Assembly: GCF_001486165.1 (NCBI RefSeq)
Contig: NZ_LN908977.1
Location: forward strand, 996,177-1,060,176
DNA length: 64,000 nucleotides
DNA from: Bittarella massiliensis (ex Durand et al. 2017)
Lineage (GTDB): Bacteria > Bacillota > Clostridia > Oscillospirales > Ruminococcaceae
Direction: 5' to 3'
The notes under the pieces were generated by a model. The model saw only the letters and a list, made by a program, of their open reading frames with translations, had not been told where the DNA came from and ran no database searches. Below, piece after piece: positions 51,787 to 59,962 of the stretch (position 1 is its first letter; every line of letters begins with the position of its first letter). The position numbers and the translations under genes were made by a program.

Positions 51787-52344
51787 CTATCTGTATATGC
51801 CAGCCACCGTCTGCAAAAGAAGGGGTTTGATGACCTCGATGGAGGCCGGCTGCCCCTCGATGATGGAGCGGTAACAGGCGGTGATCAAAAAGTCCAGCAT
51901 CACCGTGAGCCGGTTGCGCGACTGTTCCTCGCTCTCCCCCGGCAGGGACAAAAGCCCCTCCAGCGGGGCCAGCAGCTCCCCGTGGAGCAGACAGGTCCCC
52001 TGCCCGCCCCTGGCAATAAAGCGGAGGACCGGCGGATTTTCGGCGTAAAAGTCGATGAGGCACTCGCAGAAGCGGGCGGCCGCGGCGGGGCGGTCGGCAC
52101 AGCCGGCGCGGCGGGTGCGCTCGATGGCCCGGCAGAGGGTCTCGCCCCCCTTTTCGGCCACCACCTTGTCCACCAGGGCCTGCTTGTCCTTGAAGTAGAG
52201 GTAAAAGGTGCCCTTGGCCACACAGGCGGCCCGGGCGATCTCGCCGACGCTGGTCTGGGCCACCCCCTTTTGCAGAAAAAGGGCGGTGGCCGCCTCCTCG
52301 ATGCGGGCGCGCTTTTGGTCCCGCGGGACCTCTGCCACAGTCAT
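51787..52344 (-). CDS. TetR family repressor
   Basis: 185-residue regulator. The N-terminal helix-turn-helix spans residues about 12-55 (RIEEAATALFLQKGVAQTSVGEIARAACVAKGTFYLYFKDK). The C-terminal ligand domain is helical and of unknown specificity. I start at 52344 because GGGAGG lies 7 bases upstream; an ATG at 52350 is too close. It is first in a unit with the dehydratase activase genes, 67 bases apart, and its promoter carries a TetR-type palindrome, so it probably represses itself and the operon. Confidence 0.9.
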   Translation of the reverse strand: MTVAEVPRDQKRARIEEAATALFLQKGVAQTSVGEIARAACVAKGTFYLYFKDKQALVDKVVAEKGGETLCRAIERTRRAGCADRPAAAARFCECLIDFYAENPPVLRFIARGGQGTCLLHGELLAPLEGLLSLPGESEEQSRNRLTVMLDFLITACYRSIIEGQPASIEVIKPLLLQTVAGIYR

Positions 52345-52419
52345 CGCCATCCCTCCCCCCGTCCGAAAATTTTGTATAGATGACCCAATTTACAGAGTTT
52401 GCTTTGTATAACACCATCA

Positions 52420-52448
52420 ATCATAGACCTTTGCTGACCGGCGGTCAA
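52420..52448 (-). promoter_or_regulatory. Promoter with overlapping TetR operator
   Basis: On minus, TTGACC (52443-52448), 17-base spacer, TATGAT (52420-52425). The perfect palindrome TGACCGGCGGTCA at 52435-52447 overlaps the -35 box and spacer, an ideal repressor position. About 75 bases before the tetR start. Confidence 0.75.
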
Positions 52449-52565
52449 CCGTTCTTGTCGAAACGGGCGGAAGTTTGACAGTACCCCCCAATTTCTCACC
52501 CCACAGCGACGCGGAATTTGGCGAGTTTTCAAGGCCGATTTCAGAAAGATGTAAGAATTGCCACG

Positions 52566-52593
52566 CCCCCCTTTCCAGATGTTGAAAGGGGGG
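52566..52593. other. C-rich/G-rich hairpin
   Basis: CCCCCCTTTC pairs with GAAAGGGGGG around CAGATGTT. It sits just beyond the PHP gene terminator and looks like an extra insulating structure; no T tract. Confidence 0.5.
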
Positions 52594-52617
52594 GAAATCC
52601 CTCCCAGACAGGGGCCG

Positions 52618-52666
52618 AAAAAGAAAGCCGGCCGGTCCCGCAGCAAGGGCTGCAGGGCCGGCCGGC
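52618..52666 (-). terminator. Terminator of the PHP/ABC operon
   Basis: On minus, GCCGGCCGG.. pairs with CCGGCCGGC over about 13 bases and is followed by TTTCTTTTTC, about 100 bases after the stop. Confidence 0.85.
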
Positions 52667-52762
52667 TCCCCAGGAAAGAGGAGGCTGCCATGCGGGGGTC
52701 CCCCGCTCCCGGGCGGGGCGGCGGCCCTGTGGCGATGGGGCCGCCTGAAAAAGGGGAAGGGC

Positions 52763-55000
52763 TTACTGGACGTCCACCCAGATGGGGGAACTCCAGGCCT
52801 GGTGCTGGTCTTTCTGGGTGACGCGCAGGTAGTAGAAGTGGGCGCCGGCGGTCAGGTCCTCGTCGGCCCAGGTGAAGCGGCAGCGGTTGCCCGAGACGGC
52901 GGGGGTGTAGATCTCCCCGTTGTCCTTGACCACCTCGACCCGCTCCAACTCCCCGGTGCCCAGCACGTCCACCTCGAGGGTGGCCTTGCCGCCGGGCAGG
53001 GCGGTGATCTCGCTGCCCATGCGGGCGCCGTTCACCTTGCAGGAGAGGAGGATGCCCGCGCCGGTGGTGGCGTAGGTGAAGCGGTTGTAGATGGCGTCAA
53101 AGAGGGTCTCGCGGGTGAGGCCGGGGACGAAGGCGGCCACGATGCCCCCCTCCACCCCGTGCTCGAGCTGGTGGGAGTCGCTGCCGGCGGTGAAGCCCAG
53201 CCGGTAGCCGCGGGCCAGGGCGTCCTGCACGTACTTGCCCTTCTGGCGGGGGTTGTTCTTGGTGTAGATGGACTCGGTGCCGTCCTTTTCAAAGGGGGCG
53301 TGGCGGGAAAAGATCTCCACCGCCCGCTGCACCTCGGGGTCGTGGAAGGCCCAGTCGGTGGCGGCGCTGACGGCCGACCAGATGGCGGCCGGGTGGTGGG
53401 GGATGCAGAGGGCCCCGTACTTTTTGATGCTGGCAAAGAGCCGGTCGGGGGTCATCCCCTCGGGGTCACAGGCGCGGAAGAGCTCCCCCTCGCCGGTGCG
53501 GTAGTAGACGTTTTTGTGGCCGAAGTCGTAGTGCAGTTCGTTGGAGGTCCACTCGTAGGCCAGCAGGGTGGTGAGCTCGCCGTCCTTGTTGAACTCGTTG
53601 GCCGAGGTGCGCATGTACTCCCACTCCGACTCGGTGATGACGTCGGGGAACATATCGTGGTCGGTGAGGGCGGTGAAGTCCAGCTTGGGCACAGCCTTGG
53701 CGTAGTTGTAGTACTGGTCGATCTGGCCCGAGGCGTCGGACATCCCGCTCTGGCCGTGGATGTCGCCGAACTTCAGGTCCAGCCCCAGGTAGCCGTTCTC
53801 GTCCAGCCAGCGGCGCTTCTCGCCCTCGTCGATGCGGTCGAGGGCCTTGTCGCCGGGGATGGGTTTGGTGAAGTTGTCGATCACCTTTTCGATGTCGCTG
53901 TCGTCGTGGCCCTGCAGCTCCGCCAGGGTGGTGGAGAGGAACTTGATGGAGGAGTAGCGCTCCTGGTGGCCGTTGCCCGCCGAGTGCTGGTAGAGGATGA
54001 AGATGTTGTCCTCCTCGTCCACGCAGGCGCGGGGGCGGATCGGGCAGTTGGAGGCCTCGTCCCGCACCATGGCCACCGGCACCGACCAGCTGCCGTCCTC
54101 CTGCCGCCAGCGCATGAGGAAGCAGCGCATGCTCAGGGCCTGGGCCAGCAGCTGGGTGCCCTTGCGGTTGCGGCAGAGGGAGGCGGAGGCAAACCAGACC
54201 CGCATGTGGGAGAGCTGCCGGCAGTCGGCGGCGATCCTGCCGCCCGCCAGGGTCAGGTCACAGGTGTAGTAGTTGGTCTCCCCCTTGGGGCCGACCCCGT
54301 GCCAGACCACGGTGGCCCCGCTGTCGGTGGACACGGCGGTGGCGTCGGAGGCCCAGTCGGGGGCGTTGGAGATCACCGCCTCCTCCCCCCAGGCGCCGCC
54401 GGCATAGGCGCGGGCGACCTGCAGGTACTGGCTGCCGTCAAAGACGTCGTAGGCCAGGTAGAGCACCCCGTCGCCGCCAAAGGCCACGGCCGGGCGGTAG
54501 GCCTGCTCGCTGGAGGAGACCCGCCAGGTCTCGACGGCGGCGCTGCCGTCAAAGCGCAGGCAGCAGATGTGGCTGTCGCCGTGCTGCTGCTCGCACCAGG
54601 CCACGTAGAGGTTTTGGCCGTCGTCGGTGACCGAGGGGTAGAAGGCGCCGCTGGACTGGGAGAGGAGGATGGGCTCCCCCAGCTCCTCGCCAAAGGCGCG
54701 GGCCAGCAGCTTCCAGTTGCCGGCGGCGGACTCGGACCAGATGATCCAGACCGTCCCGTTGAGGACGTAGAGCCGGGGGCGGAAGGCCTGCCCCTCCCCC
54801 GAGACCACCGCCTGGGAGAGGATCGCCCCCTTGCGGGAGAGGAAGGCGGCCACGATGTCGTCGTGCTTGTTGTGGTAGCGCTGCCAGCAGGCGGCCAGGC
54901 GGCCGTCGGGGAGGACGGCCAGGTCGGGGTACTGGCAGCTGGTGGTTTCGATGTCGGTCAGTTCGGTGATCCGCTCCATAAAATCGGTGAGATAGGCCAT
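52763..55000 (-). CDS. PHP-domain phosphoesterase-like protein with N-terminal beta-propeller
   Basis: 745 residues, no signal peptide. The first about 350 residues contain repeated beta-sheet units with SxDxGxxxVVW-type patterns (QYPDLAVLPDGRLAACWQ, FYPSVTDDGQNLYVAWCE, YRPAVAFGGDGVLYLAYD), that is, a propeller. From about 405 follows a PHP/DUF3604 metal domain: GDIHGQSGMSDASG, FTALTDHDMFP, IPHHPA and TAGSDSH, which supply metal-binding His and Asp. The last about 110 residues look like a beta domain. It is last in the ABC transporter operon, so it may hydrolyse a phosphoester or related compound that the transporter brings in. Cytoplasmic location is inferred. Confidence 0.8.
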   Translation of the reverse strand: MAYLTDFMERITELTDIETTSCQYPDLAVLPDGRLAACWQRYHNKHDDIVAAFLSRKGAILSQAVVSGEGQAFRPRLYVLNGTVWIIWSESAAGNWKLLARAFGEELGEPILLSQSSGAFYPSVTDDGQNLYVAWCEQQHGDSHICCLRFDGSAAVETWRVSSSEQAYRPAVAFGGDGVLYLAYDVFDGSQYLQVARAYAGGAWGEEAVISNAPDWASDATAVSTDSGATVVWHGVGPKGETNYYTCDLTLAGGRIAADCRQLSHMRVWFASASLCRNRKGTQLLAQALSMRCFLMRWRQEDGSWSVPVAMVRDEASNCPIRPRACVDEEDNIFILYQHSAGNGHQERYSSIKFLSTTLAELQGHDDSDIEKVIDNFTKPIPGDKALDRIDEGEKRRWLDENGYLGLDLKFGDIHGQSGMSDASGQIDQYYNYAKAVPKLDFTALTDHDMFPDVITESEWEYMRTSANEFNKDGELTTLLAYEWTSNELHYDFGHKNVYYRTGEGELFRACDPEGMTPDRLFASIKKYGALCIPHHPAAIWSAVSAATDWAFHDPEVQRAVEIFSRHAPFEKDGTESIYTKNNPRQKGKYVQDALARGYRLGFTAGSDSHQLEHGVEGGIVAAFVPGLTRETLFDAIYNRFTYATTGAGILLSCKVNGARMGSEITALPGGKATLEVDVLGTGELERVEVVKDNGEIYTPAVSGNRCRFTWADEDLTAGAHFYYLRVTQKDQHQAWSSPIWVDVQ

Positions 55001-55040
55001 TGTAAAACACGCTCCTTTGCAAATGTGGGGTGGATGTTCT

Positions 55041-55958
55041 CTATTCTTCAGGCAGTTTGCCGGTGCCGGCAGGGCCCTTGACGTGCTTGATGCCGAAGGT
55101 CAGCACCAGGATGGTGACGATATAGGGCATCATCTGTACCAGTTGGGAGGGGACGTCGAAGGCCTGCTGCAGGTTGATCTGCAGCGCGTCGGCAAAGCCG
55201 AAGAGGAGGGCGGCGAGGACGGTGCCCACCGGGGTGTACTTGCCCAGGGCCATCATCACCAGGACGATGAAGCCCCGCCCGGCGGTCATCTCCTGAACGA
55301 ACATGTTCAGCTGGTCCAGCGAGAGGTAGGCCCCCGCCAGCCCAGCGCAGCCGCCGCAGATGAGCATGGCGGTGTACTTGTACCCCCGCACCGGGATGCC
55401 CAGGGTGTTGGCGGCGGTGGGGTTTTCGCCCACCATCCGCAGCCGCAGGCCGAAGGGGGTGTGAAAGACCACATACTGGGTGATGACCAGCAGCACCAGG
55501 GCGATGTAGAAGTTGATGGAGAGGGAGGAGAAGATGGTCCCCACCACCGGGATGTCCGCCAGGAGGGGCACCCGCACCGCCTGGGTGAGGCTGGCCACCT
55601 GGGGGGAGTTGCCGCTGGATTTCCAGACCACCTCCATCAGCACGGTGGTGATGGCCCCCATGAAGAGGTTGAGCCCCACCCCGGCGATGACCTGGTTGAG
55701 CCGGAAGCGGACGGTGAGCAGCCCGAAGAGGAGTCCCACGGCCGCGCCGCAGACCATGCCGGTGAGAAAGCCCAGCAGCACATTGCCGGTGAAGTAGGAG
55801 GTAAAGACGCCGCCGAAGGCGCCGAAGAGCATCATGCTCTCCACCCCCATGGCCATCATCCCGCTGCGGGAGGCGTAGACCGCGCCCATCCCGGCGATGA
55901 GCAGGGGGATGGACATCCGCAGGGTGGAGACGATGAGAGAGACTACACTAAATCCCAT
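55041..55958 (-). CDS. BMP-type ABC transporter permease 2
   Basis: 305-residue permease of the BPD_transp_2 family (NupQ/YufQ type), eight or nine helices. Motifs are SGMMAMGVESMMLFGAFGGV, GLLFGLLTVRFRLNQVIAGVGLNLF and GENPTAANTLGIPVRGYKYTAMLICGGCAGLAGAYLSL. The ATG at 55958 has AGGAGG 8 bases upstream. It follows the other permease with almost no gap, and would pair with it and the ATPase for uptake. Confidence 0.9.
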   Translation of the reverse strand: MGFSVVSLIVSTLRMSIPLLIAGMGAVYASRSGMMAMGVESMMLFGAFGGVFTSYFTGNVLLGFLTGMVCGAAVGLLFGLLTVRFRLNQVIAGVGLNLFMGAITTVLMEVVWKSSGNSPQVASLTQAVRVPLLADIPVVGTIFSSLSINFYIALVLLVITQYVVFHTPFGLRLRMVGENPTAANTLGIPVRGYKYTAMLICGGCAGLAGAYLSLDQLNMFVQEMTAGRGFIVLVMMALGKYTPVGTVLAALLFGFADALQINLQQAFDVPSQLVQMMPYIVTILVLTFGIKHVKGPAGTGKLPEE

Positions 55959-55960
55959 GG

Positions 55961-57061
55961 TCAATTCGCCTCCTTTTTCTCTGCCGTCTTGGCGGGCTCG
56001 GTTTCCGGTTTCTTGGCGCGGGTCTTAACGACCTGGAAGAGGGCGGGCATGGCCACGAAGATGACCACCAGCGCCTGGATCATGTCCGCGAATTCGGGGC
56101 GGATGCGCTGGGTCATGTTCAGCACCATGGCCCCGGCGCGCAGGGCGCCGAAGATGAGGGCCGAGACCCCCACCATCAGGGGGTTGCCGGAGGCCAGGGA
56201 GGAGACGGCGATGCCGTTGAAGCCGTATCCGGGGGAGAAGCCCTCGATGTAGCGGCCGTTGACCCCCAGCACCATGCTGACCCCGGCCATGGCCGCCAGG
56301 CCGCCGCTGATGAACATGGTGAGCATGGTGGTGCGGGCGATGTTGATCCCCGCCGTCTCGGAGGCCAGCCGCCCCCGGCCCACCGCCCGGATCTCATAGC
56401 CGGGCTTGGTGCGGTCGAGGAAGAAGTGCACCAGCACCGAGAGGGTGACGGCGATGAAGAGGGCCGCCGTCAGGCCCCGGTTTTTCACCAGCTTGGTGAA
56501 CTGGGCGGTCTCCAGCACCGGGGCGGTGGCCACATTGATCTCGCCCTCGGGCCGCAGGGGGCCGTTTGCAAGGTAGCTCATGAGGAGGGTGGCCACGTAG
56601 TTGAGCATCAGGGTGACGATGTACTCGTTGGCCCCGAACTTGGCCTTCAGCAGCCCGGCGATCAGGCCGTAGAGCCCGCCGGCGAGCACCCCCACCAGGA
56701 TGGCCAGGGGGAGGTGGACGAACTTGGGCAGCCCCAGGTCCCAGGCGCCGGCCACCGCCGCGCCCATGGCCCCACAGAGCATCTGCCCCTCCATCCCCAG
56801 GTTGACCAACCCCGCCTTTGCCGCAAAGAGGTAGGAGAGGCCGGTGAACATCAGGGGGGTGGTCTGGATCAGGGTGTTGATAAAGGCCGACATACTCCCC
56901 ACCGAGCCCTTGAGGATGGCCCCGTAGGCCCCCAGGGGGTTGGCGCCGGTGAGCAGCAGGATGACCGCCCCCAAAATCAGGGCGATGAGCAGGGCCCCCA
57001 CCGACTGGATGGCCGTGTTGGCCGAGTGGGCCAACTTTGACTTGTTAAGCGGTTTTCCCAT
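55961..57061 (-). CDS. BMP-type ABC transporter permease 1
   Basis: 366-residue permease (NupP/YufP type) with about nine helices. Motifs are AGLVNLGMEGQMLCGAMGAAVAG, ANEYIVTLMLNYVATLL and AVGRGRLASETAGINIARTTMLTMFISGGLAAMAGVSMVLGVNGRY. Its start overlaps the ATPase gene by 17 bases and its stop abuts the next permease, so the three are translationally coupled. The C-terminus is charged (KKPETEPAKTAEKKEAN). Confidence 0.92.
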   Translation of the reverse strand: MGKPLNKSKLAHSANTAIQSVGALLIALILGAVILLLTGANPLGAYGAILKGSVGSMSAFINTLIQTTPLMFTGLSYLFAAKAGLVNLGMEGQMLCGAMGAAVAGAWDLGLPKFVHLPLAILVGVLAGGLYGLIAGLLKAKFGANEYIVTLMLNYVATLLMSYLANGPLRPEGEINVATAPVLETAQFTKLVKNRGLTAALFIAVTLSVLVHFFLDRTKPGYEIRAVGRGRLASETAGINIARTTMLTMFISGGLAAMAGVSMVLGVNGRYIEGFSPGYGFNGIAVSSLASGNPLMVGVSALIFGALRAGAMVLNMTQRIRPEFADMIQALVVIFVAMPALFQVVKTRAKKPETEPAKTAEKKEAN

Positions 57062-58589
57062 CTGCCAGCACCTCCTCTCCGTCCATTTTGCCGCTGAGCA
57101 TGTACATGCCGATCTCCTGTTCGCTGAGGGTGTCCGCCGGGGTCTCGGTGACGATCTCCCCCTCGTAGAGGACGGCCAGGGTGTCCGACAGGCGGCGCAC
57201 CTCGTCCAGATCCGCCGAGATGAGGAGGATGGCCGCCCCCGCGTCCCGCAGGTTTAAAAGCACCTCGTGGATGTACTCCATGGCGCCGATGTCCACCCCG
57301 CGGGTGGGCTGGGCGACGATGATGACCTGGGGGTTTTCCTCAAACACCCGGCCGATGATGACCTTTTGCTGGTTGCCGCCGGAGAGGGCGCTGATGAGGG
57401 CCTTCTCGCTGGGGGCCTTGATGCGGTAGTCTTTGATGACCTTGCGGGAGAACTCGGTGATGTCGTTCATCTTGAGGAAGAAGCGCCCGGCGAAGCGGTC
57501 GCTCCACTGGTAGCCCAAAATCAGGTTCTCGCGGATGTTCAGGTCCTTGATGAGGCCCCGGGCCAGCCGGTCCTCGGGGACGTGGCCCACTCCCTTTTGC
57601 AGAAAGTGCAGGGGGCCGCCGGTCAGGGGTTCGCCCCGCAGCAGCACCTGGCCGCTCTCGGGGGTGCGCAGGCCGGTGAGGGCCTCGATGAGCTCGGTCT
57701 GGCCGTTGCCCTCGACCCCGGCGATGCCCAAAATCTCGCCGGCGCGGATGCGCAGGTCGATGTTCTTGAGCACCGGGCCGTGCCGGTCGGAACAGCAGAG
57801 GTCTTTGACCTCCAGCACCGTCTCGCCGAACTGCTGGGCGCGGCGGGTGCTGTCCAGTTCGATGTCCCGCCCCACCATCCACTTGGCCAGCAGGTCGGTG
57901 GAGCACTCGACAATGGGGACGTCGGCCTTGACCATCTTCCCGTCGCGCATCACCGACGCGGCGTCGGAGATGGCGATGGCCTCTTTGAGCTTGTGGGTGA
58001 TGATGATGACCGTCTTGCCCAGCGAGCGCATCCGGTCGATGACCTTGAAGAGCTCGTCCACCTCCTGCGGGGTGAGGACGGCGGTGGGCTCGTCGAGGAT
58101 GAGGATCTGCGCCCCCCGGTAGAGGGCCTTGATGATCTCCACCCGCTGCTGCTCCCCCACCGAAAGGTCCCCCACCCGCTTTCCGGCGTCGATCTTGAAG
58201 CCGTATTCACGGATGATCTCGTTGACCGCGGCGATGGCCTTTTTGCGGTTGAAGTTCCACCAGGACTGGCGCTCCTCCCCCACCACCACGTTTTCGGCCA
58301 CCGTGAGCACCGGGGTCAGCTGAAAGTGCTGGTGGACCATGCCGATGCCGGCGGCGATGGCGTCGCCCGGCTTTTTGAAGTTGACCGGCTTGCCGCCGAT
58401 GGCGATCTCCCCCCCGTTTTTGGAGGTCATGCCGTAAAGGATCTTCATCAGGGTGGTCTTGCCCGCCCCGTTTTCTCCCACCAGGGCGTGGACCTCGCCC
58501 CGGCGGACCCGGAAGCTCACGTCGTCGACGGCGAGCACCAGGGGGTACTGTTTGGTGATGTGGGTCATTTCAATGTCGTACTGGCACAA
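57045..58589 (-). CDS. BMP-type ABC transporter ATPase (two domains)
   Basis: 514-residue fused double ATPase (NupO/YufO type). Domain 1: GENGAGKTTLMKILYG near 37 and ILDEPTAVLTPQEVDELF. Domain 2: GVEGNGQTELIEALTG near 292 (atypical Walker A, normal for this family), LSGGNQQKVIIGRVF and IVAQPTRGVDIGAMEYI. It powers import through the two permeases. A GTG at 58589 has GAGCGAGG upstream; a later ATG at 58568 (MTHITKQYP) is possible. Downstream of the substrate-binding gene by 90 bases. Confidence 0.92.
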   Translation of the reverse strand: MCQYDIEMTHITKQYPLVLAVDDVSFRVRRGEVHALVGENGAGKTTLMKILYGMTSKNGGEIAIGGKPVNFKKPGDAIAAGIGMVHQHFQLTPVLTVAENVVVGEERQSWWNFNRKKAIAAVNEIIREYGFKIDAGKRVGDLSVGEQQRVEIIKALYRGAQILILDEPTAVLTPQEVDELFKVIDRMRSLGKTVIIITHKLKEAIAISDAASVMRDGKMVKADVPIVECSTDLLAKWMVGRDIELDSTRRAQQFGETVLEVKDLCCSDRHGPVLKNIDLRIRAGEILGIAGVEGNGQTELIEALTGLRTPESGQVLLRGEPLTGGPLHFLQKGVGHVPEDRLARGLIKDLNIRENLILGYQWSDRFAGRFFLKMNDITEFSRKVIKDYRIKAPSEKALISALSGGNQQKVIIGRVFEENPQVIIVAQPTRGVDIGAMEYIHEVLLNLRDAGAAILLISADLDEVRRLSDTLAVLYEGEIVTETPADTLSEQEIGMYMLSGKMDGEEVLADGKTA

Positions 58590-58679
58590 CCCTCGCTCAC
58601 TCCCTCTCTCTCACACAGATCGGGGCCGCGCGGTACTCGCGCCGCCGCAGCCCCGTCTGCTCAATCAGGTGTCAAATTC

Positions 58680-59780
58680 TCACTTGGCGGGCTGATAGAC
58701 GTTCTGCTTCAGCCAGTTTTCCAGCTCGGACTTCTGGCCCGGAGGGACCAGTTTCCCCTCTTCCATCTGCTTTTTGATGGCGTCGACCTGGTCGATGATC
58801 TCCTGGGGGACCTTGACGTTGGAGCCCTCGGTGGTGTAGCCGGTGCCGCCGCCGATGATGCCGATCTCGTGGATGCCCGGCTCCCAGGTGCCGTCGATGA
58901 GCTTTTTCACTTCGTTGTAGGAGATGTTGCGCACGTCCTTGAGGGAGGTGGCGACGATGTGGTCGGGCTCGACATCATTTTGGTTGGAGCCCACGCCGAA
59001 GGCGTAGCGGTTGGCCTCGACCGCGGCGTTGAAGACGCCCAGGCCGGAGCCGCCGGCGATGTGCTGGATGAAGTCGGCGCCCTTGTCGTACATGGTCAGG
59101 GCCATCTCCTTGGCCTTGCCGGGGTCGGTGAAGGAGCCGATGGTGGCCTGCAGGACGGTGGCGTTGGGGTTGGTGTAGCGGACCCCCGCCTCAAAGCCCA
59201 CGGTGCCCTCTACCAGGGCGGGCTGCTCGGAGCCCAGCAGGCAGCCGACCACGCTCTTGTCCTTGTTGGCCAGGGGCATGTCGCTGTTGGTGGCAAGCCC
59301 CGCCAGGCAGCCGCAGAGGAAGGTCTGCTGGGGCCAGATGGTGGCGATGGAGTTGACGTTGGGCAACTCCACATTGCCGTCGAGCCATCTGAACTTCTGG
59401 TCGGGGAACTCGGCCGCGACCTTGGTGATGCCGTCTTTCTGGTCGACACCGGCCAGGAAGATCAGGTCGTACTCGCCGCTCTCGGCGTACATCCGCTGCA
59501 CCTGGTCGTAGTCGCTCTTGGAGGCGGGGGAGGCGTAGTCCAGGGTGATCCCCAGCTCCTCCTGGGCCTTGACCAGCCCTTCATAGGACATGTCGTTCAT
59601 GTTCTTGTCGCCCAGGCCGTTGGGGCCGATGACCAGCCCGACCTTGATGTTCTTGCCGGGCTTGTCGCTGCCGCTGCTGCTGTCTCCCTTGTCATCTCCC
59701 CCGCCGCAGGCGGTGAGGGAGAGGGTCATGGCGCCGGCCAGCAGGAGGGCCAACAGCCGCTTTTTGCCTTCTCGTTTCAT
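58680..59780 (-). CDS. BMP-family substrate-binding lipoprotein
   Basis: 366-residue lipoprotein of the PnrA/TmpC family, which binds purine nucleosides or related compounds. Signal peptide RLLALLLAGAMTLSLTACGGGDD with lipobox LTAC. Mature part has IKVGLVIGPNGLGDKNMNDMSYEGL, LIFLAGVDQKDGITKVAAEFPDQKF and FIQHIAGGSGLGVFNAAVE. Starts at 59780 with AAAGGAG upstream; the long open frame before it runs through the promoter and is not translated. First gene of the transporter operon. Nucleoside specificity is likely but inferred. Confidence 0.9.
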   Translation of the reverse strand: MKREGKKRLLALLLAGAMTLSLTACGGGDDKGDSSSGSDKPGKNIKVGLVIGPNGLGDKNMNDMSYEGLVKAQEELGITLDYASPASKSDYDQVQRMYAESGEYDLIFLAGVDQKDGITKVAAEFPDQKFRWLDGNVELPNVNSIATIWPQQTFLCGCLAGLATNSDMPLANKDKSVVGCLLGSEQPALVEGTVGFEAGVRYTNPNATVLQATIGSFTDPGKAKEMALTMYDKGADFIQHIAGGSGLGVFNAAVEANRYAFGVGSNQNDVEPDHIVATSLKDVRNISYNEVKKLIDGTWEPGIHEIGIIGGGTGYTTEGSNVKVPQEIIDQVDAIKKQMEEGKLVPPGQKSELENWLKQNVYQPAK

Positions 59781-59846
59781 TCCTTCTCGCTCCTTTTGTT
59801 TGGTTTTTGGGGGTGCTCTGTCCCCCGCCGTTTTTTGCCTGTCTCT

Positions 59847-59876
59847 ATTGTAGGATTTTGTCGCTTCCCCTGTCGA
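59847..59876 (-). promoter_or_regulatory. Promoter of the BMP transporter operon
   Basis: On minus, TCGACA (59871-59876), 18-base spacer, TACAAT (59847-59852), about 65 bases before the start codon. Confidence 0.6.
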
Positions 59877-59900
59877 TGGAGGATTTTGCCACCAAAGCAT

Positions 59901-59938
59901 AAAAAATTGACAGATTCTCAAAGGGAAGAATCTGTCAG
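59901..59938 (-). terminator. Terminator of the two-component genes
   Basis: On minus, TGACAGATTC/GAATCTGTCA, loop of about 8, followed by ATTTTTTATG, 25 bases after the regulator stop. Separates the sensor system from the transporter operon. Confidence 0.85.
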
Positions 59939-59962
59939 CTTGTACGATTTTGACATTCTGTT

